From Patescibacteria group bacterium (GTDB taxonomy: Bacteria > Patescibacteriota > Microgenomatia > UBA1400 > MFAQ01), in the NCBI GenBank assembly GCA_943355005.1, contig CALRDV010000007.1, positions 1-61,799 on the forward strand: a DNA stretch of 61,799 bases. The letters are read 5' to 3'. Made by a program: the position numbers and the translations under genes. The notes beneath the pieces were generated by a model. The model searched no databases and was not told the origin of the DNA. It was given only the letters and a program-made list of their open reading frames with translations. Of this stretch, positions 44,019 through 53,226 are shown one piece after another (position 1 is the stretch's first letter; the number at the start of each line of letters is the position of its first letter).

Positions 44019-44516
44019 ATGGATCTTTCAAATCGCATCAAAATGATCGAGGCTTTTAAGGAAGGGTATTTGAGTATAAGTGCATCGTACTCTGCCCATT
44101 TACCGGAAATCATCGAACAGGCAGAAAAGATTCTCGCCTGGACTGGTGAGACTTCAGAGCTATCACCCACAGCAGGAAATTTCGGGAAATTCATCGAAGC
44201 ACTAACAGTAAGTGCACTAGTCTCAGCTCTCGAATCCAAGTCCAAAGATCTTTCCGAGGCAGGGGCAGCTGTTCTGAAGCGTTCATACGACGAAATGCTT
44301 TTAAAGATTCCTGAAGAAACCAATCAAAACGTCGCGATGTTCGAAAACGATAAAGAACTAACCTCAGATCTGGATCGTGCCGCAACTTATATGTGCAGCA
44401 TTATCGCGAACCGCAAGGGTGGCGCGGCCGCTGACGCAGCCTATCCAAAAATTATGGAAAGTAATCCGCAAACTATCTGGGACATGTTCTGCAAGTTTCC
44501 CATGATGTTGGGTTAG
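44019..44516 (+). CDS. Hypothetical helical protein (165 aa)
   Basis: AAGGAG lies 8 nt before the ATG at 44019; the in-frame GTG at 44010 overlaps that ribosome site and is rejected. Soluble, mostly helical, with a few Cys and Met near the end (DMFCKFPMMLG). It has its own promoter and terminator. No family recognised. Confidence 0.7.
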   Translation: MDLSNRIKMIEAFKEGYLSISASYSAHLPEIIEQAEKILAWTGETSELSPTAGNFGKFIEALTVSALVSALESKSKDLSEAGAAVLKRSYDEMLLKIPEETNQNVAMFENDKELTSDLDRAATYMCSIIANRKGGAAADAAYPKIMESNPQTIWDMFCKFPMMLG

Positions 44517-44523
44517 CACAAAA

Positions 44524-44551
44524 ACGGTCGCCCAAGGGTGACCGTTTTTTT
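44524..44551 (+). terminator. Rho-independent terminator
   Basis: ACGGTCGCCC-aa-GGGTGACCGT followed by seven T. Confidence 0.88.
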
Positions 44552-44572
44552 ATTGGAAAAGTGCCCTCAAAT

Positions 44573-44601
44573 TTGACTTAACAGTCTACCCATAGTAAAC
44601 T
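44573..44601 (+). promoter_or_regulatory. Promoter of the 44616 gene
   Basis: TTGACT at 44573-44578, 17-nt spacer, TAAACT at 44596-44601. The start codon follows 14 nt later, so the mRNA would be nearly leaderless. Confidence 0.55.
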
Positions 44602-44615
44602 TATCACGCTTATTT

Positions 44616-45419
44616 ATGCCTATTTCAACCGCCTTATCAGACTACCTCACAACACTCTCACCGGAGCGAAGCATATTGGCACAAGCTCTGCTCAAGCACG
44701 ACTGGTTCAAAAATACTGATGTTGTTCTCCTGCAAGAGATTCTTTCCCTTCCTGAAGATTATCAGGGCTTTTTAGAAGATCTTGCTTCACGCCCTGACGA
44801 AATCGGAGAGCTTGATGTACTCAAGCTTACCAAAATCGGCCATGGCCATTTCTTAATCCTCCTGGTATTTGAAGTCCGTTCAAACATCACCAACCAAATC
44901 TTTACTTACGAATATGCATCCTGGAAGACGGGTAGTCGCCCCGGTGCCAGAGGCATCATTTTCCTTGAGACAGACGGCATCATTTCCCATTTTTTAGTTT
45001 CCAAGATGCACAAATTCTCCTCCACCGAAGAAGTTTTAGAGTCTATTGGTGGACTTTATCTACACATCTTCGAAAACAAGATGCAAAATCTTCCGAAGAA
45101 AATTGAGGAAGAAATCTGTTTTCACTTAGGTATAGAAAATTTAAAATTCAAAAAAATCTTTGATTTAGGCAAGGCACACCCTGACTTTGGAATGACCAAC
45201 AACGTCTCCGATCTCTACGCCGCCATTATCGATATTTCAAACCTTCCCAACCTCACCACCAAAAAAGATTTTCGCGAAACTCACAAGCCCATGGGTTTTG
45301 AACTCCAAATAATCCACATCAGTGAATTTAAAGATTATTTAAATAAAATCGAAGACAACTACTTTCTAAGCGCGGCCGCAAGAGTAATCGCCAACCCTGA
45401 AATAGATATCCCACTCTAG
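44616..45419 (+). CDS. Hypothetical protein, possibly a degenerate Nudix fold
   Basis: A 267-residue soluble protein. Residues about 145-205 read SIGGLYLHIFENKM, then IEEEICFHLGI, then HPDFGMTNNVSDLYAAII. The order (GG, E-rich helix, G, then an exposed loop before a strand) resembles a Nudix domain, but the GX5EX7REUXEEXGU box is not complete, so catalysis is doubtful. The N-terminal 120 residues are unrecognised. It opens a cluster of unknown genes to 48926. Low certainty of fold. Confidence 0.65.
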   Translation: MPISTALSDYLTTLSPERSILAQALLKHDWFKNTDVVLLQEILSLPEDYQGFLEDLASRPDEIGELDVLKLTKIGHGHFLILLVFEVRSNITNQIFTYEYASWKTGSRPGARGIIFLETDGIISHFLVSKMHKFSSTEEVLESIGGLYLHIFENKMQNLPKKIEEEICFHLGIENLKFKKIFDLGKAHPDFGMTNNVSDLYAAIIDISNLPNLTTKKDFRETHKPMGFELQIIHISEFKDYLNKIEDNYFLSAAARVIANPEIDIPL

Positions 45420-45583
45420 TTTGATATAGGTCTTGCTTAATGTATCACGCACCGTTAAGATTCTCCTTGACTTACAAGGTTCGACCTTAAAATCTATATT
45501 TTCCCCGAAGCCACATTTAAGGCAGGCGAACCTTCCCCGCAACTCTTTCCCCTTTTTTACACAGTTTATATACTGTTTTCTTT

Positions 45584-45612
45584 TGTCATCCTCGCGTATG
45601 CGGGGATCCATC
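45584..45612. repeat. Class B-like palindromic repeat
   Basis: TGTCATCCTCGCGTATGCGG then GGATCCATC, in the 215-bp gap between the 44616 gene and the HD gene. The rest of that gap shows no feature I can support. Confidence 0.7.
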
Positions 45613-45730
45613 TTAAGACTAGGAGATTATTTTCATGTATTCAAATCTCGGTTCGTCTCTGCTCACTTATTGGGCAGATTTTTTGCAATTTGTTTTACCC
45701 AAATCCCATCCCCAGAAGGAGACACCACTC

Positions 45731-47029
45731 ATGATAACCAAGTTTTACACTCCGGAAGAATTGACAGAAAAAATTAAGGAACGTGCTTTTCAACTTGAAA
45801 TGATCGACTGGGTCGATACTTATCTTCGTCCTTTGGAAAACGACGCAATCTATCTGCAAGTATGCCAAGATCGTCGATCCACAGTTCAACCATTCACCAC
45901 AATCGCCATCAAAAAGATTCTCGATGTTATGGAACCATTTGTTATTCTCGGCACCCCTGCTCACGAACTCGGTCACCATGTTTTTGATGGTTTTGGTGGT
46001 TCGGCTATTATCAGCAATGATCCGTTCATCGCCAAAGCGTATCACAATGAAATTGACTCAGCTTTTTTTGGAGCCATGCTTCATGACAGTTCAACCGGGA
46101 TTCAACATCGCTACATCGACAACGAATGGGAACTAAATCACGGAGAGATCGCTGCTTGGATTTTCTACCACATCACCGAGGGTCTTGCTATTGAACCGAT
46201 TCGTCGACTGACTGCATATGCCATCGCCGCCCACCCCCACATGTTAAAAGAAATGACAGTAAAGAATGGTGGTGTTCGCAAACCATGGAATGACAAACTT
46301 TTCTTCTATGGCGACCATCCGATTCGTATCGCTGTGTGGGTCACTCGCTGGACGGACCGTCTTGAGAATGGTGGTGACGCAGCTGCCATGCTCCCTCGTC
46401 ACGCCTTAGCTTCTCTTGATGGTGCCAGAATAAACGGTCTCGATTTGACTGGTGTCAATTGGTACTCATTCAAGGACTCAATCAAATATTTGTTTGTACC
46501 AAATGCTTCCATCATGGAAGATCAAGTACTAAACCAGGATGGTAGTCCCCAAATCAAAGACGGTCAGCCGGTAATCATGAAGTCTCCTTCAATGCTGAAA
46601 CATCTTCAGAACTATGCCAATAGTGCGACAGCCTACCCATACTCGGCTTACAATCAGCATGATCATCGTTCACCAAATATGGTGTCACTCATGGGTTGGA
46701 AAACAGCTAACTCAGCTGAGTTAATTTCCAAAGTCACCAATCGCACAGAAATTCCTGACTTCGAACTCTTTGTTCAGCAAATGAAGATGAAGTCTGGCTA
46801 TCCAAACACCCAAATGACTTTGGATACCATCGAAATGGTTCGCGAACTATGGAACCACAGCTCACCGGAAGACCAAGCTCATTGGGCAGCGGGATTTGAA
46901 TTCGCTTACGTTTCTTACTTTGATTGGTTGCATTTTTTGACCAATCAAATCGCTAAAGCTACAAATCCAACCATCATTGCCTTCCAGCCTCTCATCCCCG
47001 AGCTCATGGCTCGTGTCACCAAGATCTAA
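45731..47029 (+). CDS. HD-domain phosphohydrolase-like protein
   Basis: A 432-residue protein from the ATG at 45731 (AAGGAG 9 nt upstream). An ATG at 45635, also with AGGAG, would add 32 residues of low-complexity appearance. Residues about 75-205 show the HD order: His in TPAHELGHHVF, HD in GAMLHDSSTG, His in NHGEIAAWIFYHI, His in AIAAHPHML and a final Asp in VTRWTDRLENGG. This argues against a zinc protease despite HELGH. HD proteins hydrolyse phosphate esters or nucleotides. The C-terminal 200 residues are unrecognised. Three further unknown genes follow. Confidence 0.65.
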   Translation: MITKFYTPEELTEKIKERAFQLEMIDWVDTYLRPLENDAIYLQVCQDRRSTVQPFTTIAIKKILDVMEPFVILGTPAHELGHHVFDGFGGSAIISNDPFIAKAYHNEIDSAFFGAMLHDSSTGIQHRYIDNEWELNHGEIAAWIFYHITEGLAIEPIRRLTAYAIAAHPHMLKEMTVKNGGVRKPWNDKLFFYGDHPIRIAVWVTRWTDRLENGGDAAAMLPRHALASLDGARINGLDLTGVNWYSFKDSIKYLFVPNASIMEDQVLNQDGSPQIKDGQPVIMKSPSMLKHLQNYANSATAYPYSAYNQHDHRSPNMVSLMGWKTANSAELISKVTNRTEIPDFELFVQQMKMKSGYPNTQMTLDTIEMVRELWNHSSPEDQAHWAAGFEFAYVSYFDWLHFLTNQIAKATNPTIIAFQPLIPELMARVTKI

Positions 47030-47036
47030 AGCTTTC

Positions 47037-47071
47037 GAACCACCGGTCATCACTCGATCGGCCGGTGGTTC
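47037..47071 (+). terminator. Hairpin after the HD gene, weak terminator
   Basis: GAACCACCGG...CCGGTGGTTC followed by ATCTTTTATT. The T run is imperfect, so it may attenuate rather than stop transcription into the next gene. Confidence 0.5.
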
Positions 47072-47090
47072 ATCTTTTATTAGGAGAAAA

Positions 47091-47594
47091 ATGCATACCA
47101 TCCAGACTATTTACGATTCAATTGCAAAAGATCACCCACAGCTCTCTGCCGAGCATTTGGACGACATTCTTGCCACCCTTGAAGAATTGGAAAAATTATT
47201 TGGTGCTGAGTATTTCAACCAAGCTACGACTCTCCAAAACGTCATCAGACTGGTAGGATTAAAGTTCGAAGTTACCAACGGTATTCTCTTTGACATGATC
47301 GAAGAAGAATTGCACGGTGATGTCGAACTTCTAGATTGGGCCATGAGGAACAAAGTTAAAGTTTCAAATAAAATTGAAGCCCTAAAAAAACTTCAAGGTT
47401 CTTTCCCAGACTACCCAAACACCCACCTGAATCCATTCGTTGAAAAACTGCTTACTTTGACCATCACCACCATGACGAAGAAAGGTAATTCGGTGATAAT
47501 GAAGGGAAATTCCGTCGGAGATTTGATTATTGCCGATCCGGAAAACATGTACTACCTCATGCCAAAGCAGAATTTGAAAAAGGAGAATCCATGA
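47091..47594 (+). CDS. Hypothetical protein (167 aa) in the HD cluster
   Basis: AGGAG lies 4 nt before the ATG at 47091. The frame extends upstream to 46977, but that overlaps the HD gene. Acidic and helical, no signal peptide. The stop overlaps the next start by 4 nt (ATGA), so the two are coupled. No family recognised. Confidence 0.75.
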   Translation: MHTIQTIYDSIAKDHPQLSAEHLDDILATLEELEKLFGAEYFNQATTLQNVIRLVGLKFEVTNGILFDMIEEELHGDVELLDWAMRNKVKVSNKIEALKKLQGSFPDYPNTHLNPFVEKLLTLTITTMTKKGNSVIMKGNSVGDLIIADPENMYYLMPKQNLKKENP

Positions 47595-48349
47595 AATATA
47601 TTCGAGTTGGTTTTGCTTACGCTTTTTTCTCAAACCCGTCAGTAAGTCAAGGTTTTGTTGATATCAAAGAAGGAGATAGTTACAAAACTAACGGTATCGA
47701 GATTAAACCCGACCACAAACACATCTTTGTGGAACCATTCGACAGTATGAAATGTCGAGTGACATTCAAAGAGAATTGGTTAGTAAAACTCTTCAGACTG
47801 CGTGATCTCTACTACTATTTTTTCCACGAGCCAATTCCCTATTTGACCTATCGGAACATCACCCAAAGAACCCGTCTAGTCCTAAGCAAAATCAATAGCG
47901 TAGGGTTCGATGATGGTTGGGACGACTCTTCCCATAGTTTCACCGAAATATCCGCCGACGAGTATGTGCCGGACAATCGTACCAGACGTATTTTTGACGA
48001 GCACCAGATCCTCTCCCCTGACGAATTGATTAGAGGAAAAGTCATTACCTATCACCGCTGGCACTCAGGACTTGAAAAAACAGTTCCAGAAAGGATGATT
48101 GTTCTCCAAGGCCAATTCTTCGATGAAGATTATGGATTCTCGACCTTTAAGGGGCTTATCTTACAGGAAGATGGTTTTTCTGGAGAGTTTTGGCCTACTT
48201 TGGGAGATTGCAGCGTTACACCATACGACAGCGGTTACTACAACAATCTCAGTTATCTCGTAGACACAGGTGAAACCATGACCGAGGAAGGAATAATAGA
48301 CGCGCTCCTCAGAATTAAGCCAGTTGTTGACCTTACAAAATTAAACTAA
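47591..48349 (+). CDS. Hypothetical protein (252 aa) in the HD cluster
   Basis: A soluble protein with many aromatic residues and no motif I know. AAGGAG precedes the ATG, which overlaps the upstream stop. The conserved-looking stretches DDGWDDSSHSF and YHRWHSGLEK hold acidic and His residues, but there is too little to claim an active site. Third gene of the cluster. Confidence 0.75.
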   Translation: MKYIRVGFAYAFFSNPSVSQGFVDIKEGDSYKTNGIEIKPDHKHIFVEPFDSMKCRVTFKENWLVKLFRLRDLYYYFFHEPIPYLTYRNITQRTRLVLSKINSVGFDDGWDDSSHSFTEISADEYVPDNRTRRIFDEHQILSPDELIRGKVITYHRWHSGLEKTVPERMIVLQGQFFDEDYGFSTFKGLILQEDGFSGEFWPTLGDCSVTPYDSGYYNNLSYLVDTGETMTEEGIIDALLRIKPVVDLTKLN

Positions 48350-48359
48350 AGGAGAAAAA

Positions 48360-48926
48360 ATGAATTCAATACTTAATCAAATCAACTCTTTGTTATACCC
48401 CTACGTCCTCGGCTTCCGCTCCGAAAACAATTGCGGCAGCTTCGTCGTCACCAACACCGAATGCACCCAGATGCGCTGTTTTGGCGAACGGAAGTGGTAT
48501 GCGTTCCTAACAACACCGGATGACAAATACAACAACCGTCTTGATGTAGTTAGTCATACTGTTGAGTTCGGCGACGACTACATCGCAGGAATGCTACCCG
48601 GCTTTCTCAAAGACGAAGGCATTGAAGACCACGTTAAAGCTTTAGTCATTCTTGACGAATGTAATCCCTACTTCCTCGCACTTCGAGGCGATCCTCAAGG
48701 TCAGTATCACTACTGCCTTACAGTAACTGATCCGATGGAAAACGTAGAGCAAAAAGTTTCATACATCTTCCCGGAGACTCAGTTTGATCTTTACGATCTG
48801 CTTCCAGAGTCCGAAACCACCAATCCGTCCCCAATGGTCGGTGGCTCACTCGGCTGGCTCGCCCATCTCTCACCTTTCGACAAAACCTTGTCGAACATCG
48901 AAGCCGCCAAAAAACGTCTCGAATAA
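48360..48926 (+). CDS. Hypothetical protein (188 aa) in the HD cluster
   Basis: AAAGGAG precedes the ATG. Soluble, with several Cys (NNCGSF, TECTQMRCFG, DECNPYF). It is the last gene of the cluster and is followed at once by a strong terminator. No family recognised. Confidence 0.75.
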   Translation: MNSILNQINSLLYPYVLGFRSENNCGSFVVTNTECTQMRCFGERKWYAFLTTPDDKYNNRLDVVSHTVEFGDDYIAGMLPGFLKDEGIEDHVKALVILDECNPYFLALRGDPQGQYHYCLTVTDPMENVEQKVSYIFPETQFDLYDLLPESETTNPSPMVGGSLGWLAHLSPFDKTLSNIEAAKKRLE

Positions 48927-48940
48927 ATTATCGATTATTA

Positions 48941-48964
48941 CCCCGCCACTAGGCGGGGTTTTTT
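48941..48964 (+). terminator. Rho-independent terminator
   Basis: CCCCGCC-acta-GGCGGGG then TTTTTT, ending the HD cluster. Confidence 0.92.
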
Positions 48965-48980
48965 AGCTTCTCGTTTACGA

Positions 48981-51020
48981 TTATTTTGTCCTCTTTATTA
49001 CTTTATCTTTCAAACCCAGAATTTCAAGACCCTGAAGTAGCATCAGTGCATCGTGTATATATTCAGTCTCTTCGCGACTCACAGTTGGAAACTGCAAAAA
49101 GTCTTGTTGGGTCTTACCCGGAATAAAGATAATCGCTTGACCGGGTTCTGCCCCTGGCTTGACGTTACCTTTGCCCAAAGTATCAACTGCTTTTGCCCAC
49201 CAACCGGGCTGTAGTAAAACTGGATTATTTGTAAAAGCATTACTGCCATCAAAGATGGTTGCTGCTCCTGCATTTGCCATATGAGTTCCCACAACAGCAC
49301 CAGGTTTCTCATGAATATGTAAATCGTAAAGTCGTTGCAACGCCCACTCAGGCTTTGAACCTGATCCATGACCCTCAGCCTTATCAGCGGTTACAACTGG
49401 GTAAATGGTCTTTGGACCATTTCCTGGACCAATTGAAAGTTTCAAAAGCGACAAATGATGTATTAATGGAATCCCTGTTTCAGATGCCACATAGGACCCA
49501 GGGGCTACAGGTAAATACTCTTCACCCTTACCAACACTACCTTTCCAAGCACCTTGACGCATTGATTCACACATCATAATAGCCAAAGTTTGATAATTCG
49601 ATTTTTCACCTTTCCTACCTACTATATTGACGAATTTATCTAAAACATCAACTCTATTAGGCAGCCTACCAGCTTCTTTATCAATCATGTTGCGGAGAAA
49701 CACCATTAATCTATGTGGATTCTGTGCTACCTCCTTGACAAAACCTTGTAAATCTTTATATCCTTCAAGTGTTGACCCAATTCTTGCATTTTGAATCCAC
49801 TCGATTGCAATTGGTAATTGAGATTTAATTTCATAGGACAGGACGCTATACGGCACTTTCATCTCCATGTGGGAATATGGATTTTTGATATCTTCTCCTC
49901 CAACTCTTACCTTATCGACAGGTCGCCCTTCTTTATAATTTGACCCCAACCTACTCGATGACGATTCATAAGAAATTATGGGTCCCTCCTCGACACCACC
50001 CTTATTCTTTGGTTGGTGAATCAATTCCAACAATTCAGTTCTTTGTCCGAGTTGTTCAACTCTATCTAATAGGTTTACTGCATCACCCATCATTTTACCT
50101 TGCCTTAAATTAGCAAAGGGAATATTCATGGCCTCTCGACGTCCTTTTTTAGGTACATTGATAAAGCCCTCACCTTGCGGGTGGGGTCTTGATAGTCCAA
50201 GTTGAGTTCCAAATAAATCAGGTGCTAACTTGGGATTGCTTCCCTTGACTGTTCCTGCTGACACAAAAAACACTTTACGTTTGGCACCGGCCCAAACCTC
50301 TTCACCTACTTGCATCTGGTGAATATGTCCGGCAACTGACCCATCGGGCCTGGCACTTTCGGAAGTATTCTGCATTACCACTCTTTGTCCATCCAATTCA
50401 TCCCACCGACTTCCTTTCGGAGGATTATGCCAAACTTTCGTTGTTTCCATGTATCCGTTTGGATACTTAACCACCAAGTTGCCTCCATTTTGAATAATTT
50501 TGATATCTAAGTCACCAATCATAGATCTCCACACATTTAAAGTTTTTTCTGCCAACCATCCCGGGTGACCCCAATACTCAGACACCATACCCAAAATTCT
50601 TCCTGCGTCAGCTAAAGGTTGAAAGTACATCATCTTCATGAATTCCAACTGTTGCTGGGCGTCGAGATCGGCTTTTGCATCAATAGATTGAGAGTGTTTC
50701 CCGCCAGACCACCCTTCTATCTCATCCCCGGCAAAAATTACCATCATGTTGGGATCAGCTAATACAGTATCCCTAAGTTCATCCATCATGTCCATGTCCG
50801 AAGATGTACTTCCCAAATGCCAATCAGACAATACCAATATTGTTTTGGGTCTCATGTCGTCAACCTCATGTACGACCAAAAGTTTTCCTCGATTATCAAT
50901 TTCAAGCCTCTGTCCACTCTCCATATGTGTACGGTAATCCCTAATCCTATCTTTTTCAGTTCTATCTGGAGGATAAACACTAAGCGTTCTCAATAGCTTA
51001 CCTGTTTCTTTTTGAGCCAT
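48981..51020 (-). CDS. Calcineurin-like phosphoesterase with long C-terminal region
   Basis: A 679-residue protein. The metallophosphoesterase core is at about 55-270: VLSDWHLGS near 62 (D-x-H), IFAGDEIEGW near 96 (GD) and AGHIHQ near 234 (GH-x-H). The usual GNHD is not seen; SEYWGHPGW near 143 may take its place. Residues about 300-679 are unrecognised and rich in Gly, Lys and Asp. No signal peptide. It may act on nucleic acid or nucleotides. Single gene on minus; no clear terminator. Confidence 0.8.
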   Translation of the reverse strand: MAQKETGKLLRTLSVYPPDRTEKDRIRDYRTHMESGQRLEIDNRGKLLVVHEVDDMRPKTILVLSDWHLGSTSSDMDMMDELRDTVLADPNMMVIFAGDEIEGWSGGKHSQSIDAKADLDAQQQLEFMKMMYFQPLADAGRILGMVSEYWGHPGWLAEKTLNVWRSMIGDLDIKIIQNGGNLVVKYPNGYMETTKVWHNPPKGSRWDELDGQRVVMQNTSESARPDGSVAGHIHQMQVGEEVWAGAKRKVFFVSAGTVKGSNPKLAPDLFGTQLGLSRPHPQGEGFINVPKKGRREAMNIPFANLRQGKMMGDAVNLLDRVEQLGQRTELLELIHQPKNKGGVEEGPIISYESSSSRLGSNYKEGRPVDKVRVGGEDIKNPYSHMEMKVPYSVLSYEIKSQLPIAIEWIQNARIGSTLEGYKDLQGFVKEVAQNPHRLMVFLRNMIDKEAGRLPNRVDVLDKFVNIVGRKGEKSNYQTLAIMMCESMRQGAWKGSVGKGEEYLPVAPGSYVASETGIPLIHHLSLLKLSIGPGNGPKTIYPVVTADKAEGHGSGSKPEWALQRLYDLHIHEKPGAVVGTHMANAGAATIFDGSNAFTNNPVLLQPGWWAKAVDTLGKGNVKPGAEPGQAIIFIPGKTQQDFLQFPTVSREETEYIHDALMLLQGLEILGLKDKVIKRTK

Positions 51021-51192
51021 TTATTTTTTGTTTTAAGTTGGTAAAAACTTATCTACTTTCCGAATTATACCCCAAAAAACCCCAAATCAATCACTGAATA
51101 ACATGACCTATATTAATAGGAATAATCCCCACATTTCACTATGGAAACAAACATCCATAACTACTTTTACAAAAATAGAATAACATATTGCA

Positions 51193-53226
51193 ATGACAGG
51201 ACTATTATTTATCACCACGTTTCTTAGTTCATTTCTTCTTTTCACCATCCAGTTAATTGTCGGAAAAAGAATCTTGCCATGGTTTGGAGGAGCAGCCTCA
51301 GTTTGGACCACTTCAATGCTATTTTTTATGATCGCTTTGTTTTTAGGGTATTTATACGTCAATCAAATCTCCAGATATTCCCAAAAAAGACAGGTCAAAA
51401 TTCACCTAACACTTATTGGTATTTCACTTCTAAGTGTCCTTATAAACTATTTTTGGCACAAAACTCTTATTTTTCCTAGTCCTATATTTCACTCTTTTTC
51501 TCCAATAATACAAATCCTTTCTTTAATATCTTTTAGCGTAGGCATTCCATTTTTTCTACTATCCACTACAAGCACTTTATTACAACATTGGTTTACCTAC
51601 CTGGCACCCAAAAAAAACCCCTACTCGCTTTATGTCGTTTCTAATATTGGTTCCCTCCTTGGCTTGTTGTCCTATCCACTCATAATTGAGCCTGTACTAC
51701 TCACTACAGCACAAGAATCGTTATGGTTAATTTTATTTTGTGTTTACCTTTTTTTAACCCTTAAGATTATCCTTCTTTTTAATAGTCCCCATATAATTGT
51801 TAAGTCCAAACTACCGTCTTTTAAATCAGTAACACTATCGGAGATGATTCCATGGCTTGGCTTGTCTATTGTTTCAAACACAGCCTTGCTCGCCACCACC
51901 AGTAGCATTACCCAAGCGATATCTCCGGTTCCACTGCTCTGGATCTTCCCTTTGGCAATTTTTCTAATCACTTTCATTATCGCCTTTAGCGGAAGCAAGT
52001 GGTACTCCAGAGACTTTCACGGATCCTTGATGATCTTTTCAATCGTCATTATGGCTTTAATTACAAACAATAAAATTATTGTCTCTTACTGGTTTCAACT
52101 AGGCACAATACTCTTTACACTATTTATAATCAATCTAGTTTGTCACGCTGAATTGTATCTTTCCAAACCAAATCCAAAATCATTAGTACCTTTCTATGTA
52201 ACCATCTCATTCGGGGGCGTATTGGCGTCTATCTTATGCGCCGTAGTTGCCCCTTTATACTTCAAAGAATTGTGGGAACTTCCACTGTCTTTAATTCTAT
52301 CCTCTCTTGTTTTTATGTTGGCTATGTTTTTCCAACCTCATAGTCTCTACCTTAAAGCCCAGTATATTTTAATTAGCATCTTAGTCATTATTTTAATTTT
52401 ATTTCAATTCGACGGCATCTTATTAAAATACACAACTGATTTTCAAGGCACTTTGAAAATTATACGAAACTTTTACGGAGTGTTGTACGTAACAAAAACC
52501 GACTATGCTGAAGCAAATCTAGTGTCACTCTTAAATGGCAAAATTCTTCATGGAACGCAAAACTTCAAATCCGGTTTCGAATTCGAACCAACTACTTACT
52601 ACACCCGAGACAGTGGAGTCGGTGCAATCATCGATAATAATGCTAAGAGATTAGCTAAAAAGTCCATGAGGATTGGGGTAATAGGACTTGGTACGGGAAC
52701 TATGTCAGCATACTGTCTTCCAGGTGATTACTTCCGTTTTTATGAAATAAACCCAAATGTTATTGACATAAGTAATATGTATTTTACTTATATCTCTCAT
52801 TGTAAACAGATTGGTGGAGTTGTTGATGTTATAAATGGAGATGCTAGACTATCTCTCCAAAAAGAAAAAAAACTCGGAACTCTTCAGAAATTTGACGTGC
52901 TAATTGTCGATGCTTTCACCGACGACTCAATTCCTGTACATTTGATTACCAACGAAGCCCTCGAGCTCTATCTATCCCACTTAGCTCCTGATGGTGTCAT
53001 TGCTTTTCATATATCAAATCTATACCTAAATCTTAGTATTGTAATTGAGCAGGAGGTCTTCAGCCAAAACCTTTACAGCTACCAATATGACATCCAAGGA
53101 TCACAATGGTATCTAGTTTCTCCATCCCCTCTAAAAAAACCTTTTGAATTTTATCGGATCATTCCGGAAAAAAAATTGAGGCTTTGGACCGACGACTACA
53201 GTAATATTTTCCAAATTATAAAATAA
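51193..53226 (+). CDS. Multi-pass membrane protein with spermidine-synthase-like domain
   Basis: A 677-residue protein. Residues 1-400 hold about 11 membrane segments. Residues about 425-670 form a spermidine synthase-like Rossmann domain: IGVIGLGTGTMSAYC near 497, FYEINPNVIDIS near 516, VINGDARLSL near 547 and FDVLIVDAFTDDSIPVHLIT near 564. This is the fused MFS/spermidine synthase type whose substrate is generally unknown. Its end overlaps the convergent dus gene by 11 bp. Confidence 0.88.
   Translation: MTGLLFITTFLSSFLLFTIQLIVGKRILPWFGGAASVWTTSMLFFMIALFLGYLYVNQISRYSQKRQVKIHLTLIGISLLSVLINYFWHKTLIFPSPIFHSFSPIIQILSLISFSVGIPFFLLSTTSTLLQHWFTYLAPKKNPYSLYVVSNIGSLLGLLSYPLIIEPVLLTTAQESLWLILFCVYLFLTLKIILLFNSPHIIVKSKLPSFKSVTLSEMIPWLGLSIVSNTALLATTSSITQAISPVPLLWIFPLAIFLITFIIAFSGSKWYSRDFHGSLMIFSIVIMALITNNKIIVSYWFQLGTILFTLFIINLVCHAELYLSKPNPKSLVPFYVTISFGGVLASILCAVVAPLYFKELWELPLSLILSSLVFMLAMFFQPHSLYLKAQYILISILVIILILFQFDGILLKYTTDFQGTLKIIRNFYGVLYVTKTDYAEANLVSLLNGKILHGTQNFKSGFEFEPTTYYTRDSGVGAIIDNNAKRLAKKSMRIGVIGLGTGTMSAYCLPGDYFRFYEINPNVIDISNMYFTYISHCKQIGGVVDVINGDARLSLQKEKKLGTLQKFDVLIVDAFTDDSIPVHLITNEALELYLSHLAPDGVIAFHISNLYLNLSIVIEQEVFSQNLYSYQYDIQGSQWYLVSPSPLKKPFEFYRIIPEKKLRLWTDDYSNIFQIIK

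Noticed and set aside
45731-47029. HELGHH suggested a zinc metalloprotease
   Set aside because: Downstream residues follow the HD phosphohydrolase order (LHD, NHGEIAAW, AAHPH, TRWTDRL) better than any zincin third-ligand pattern.
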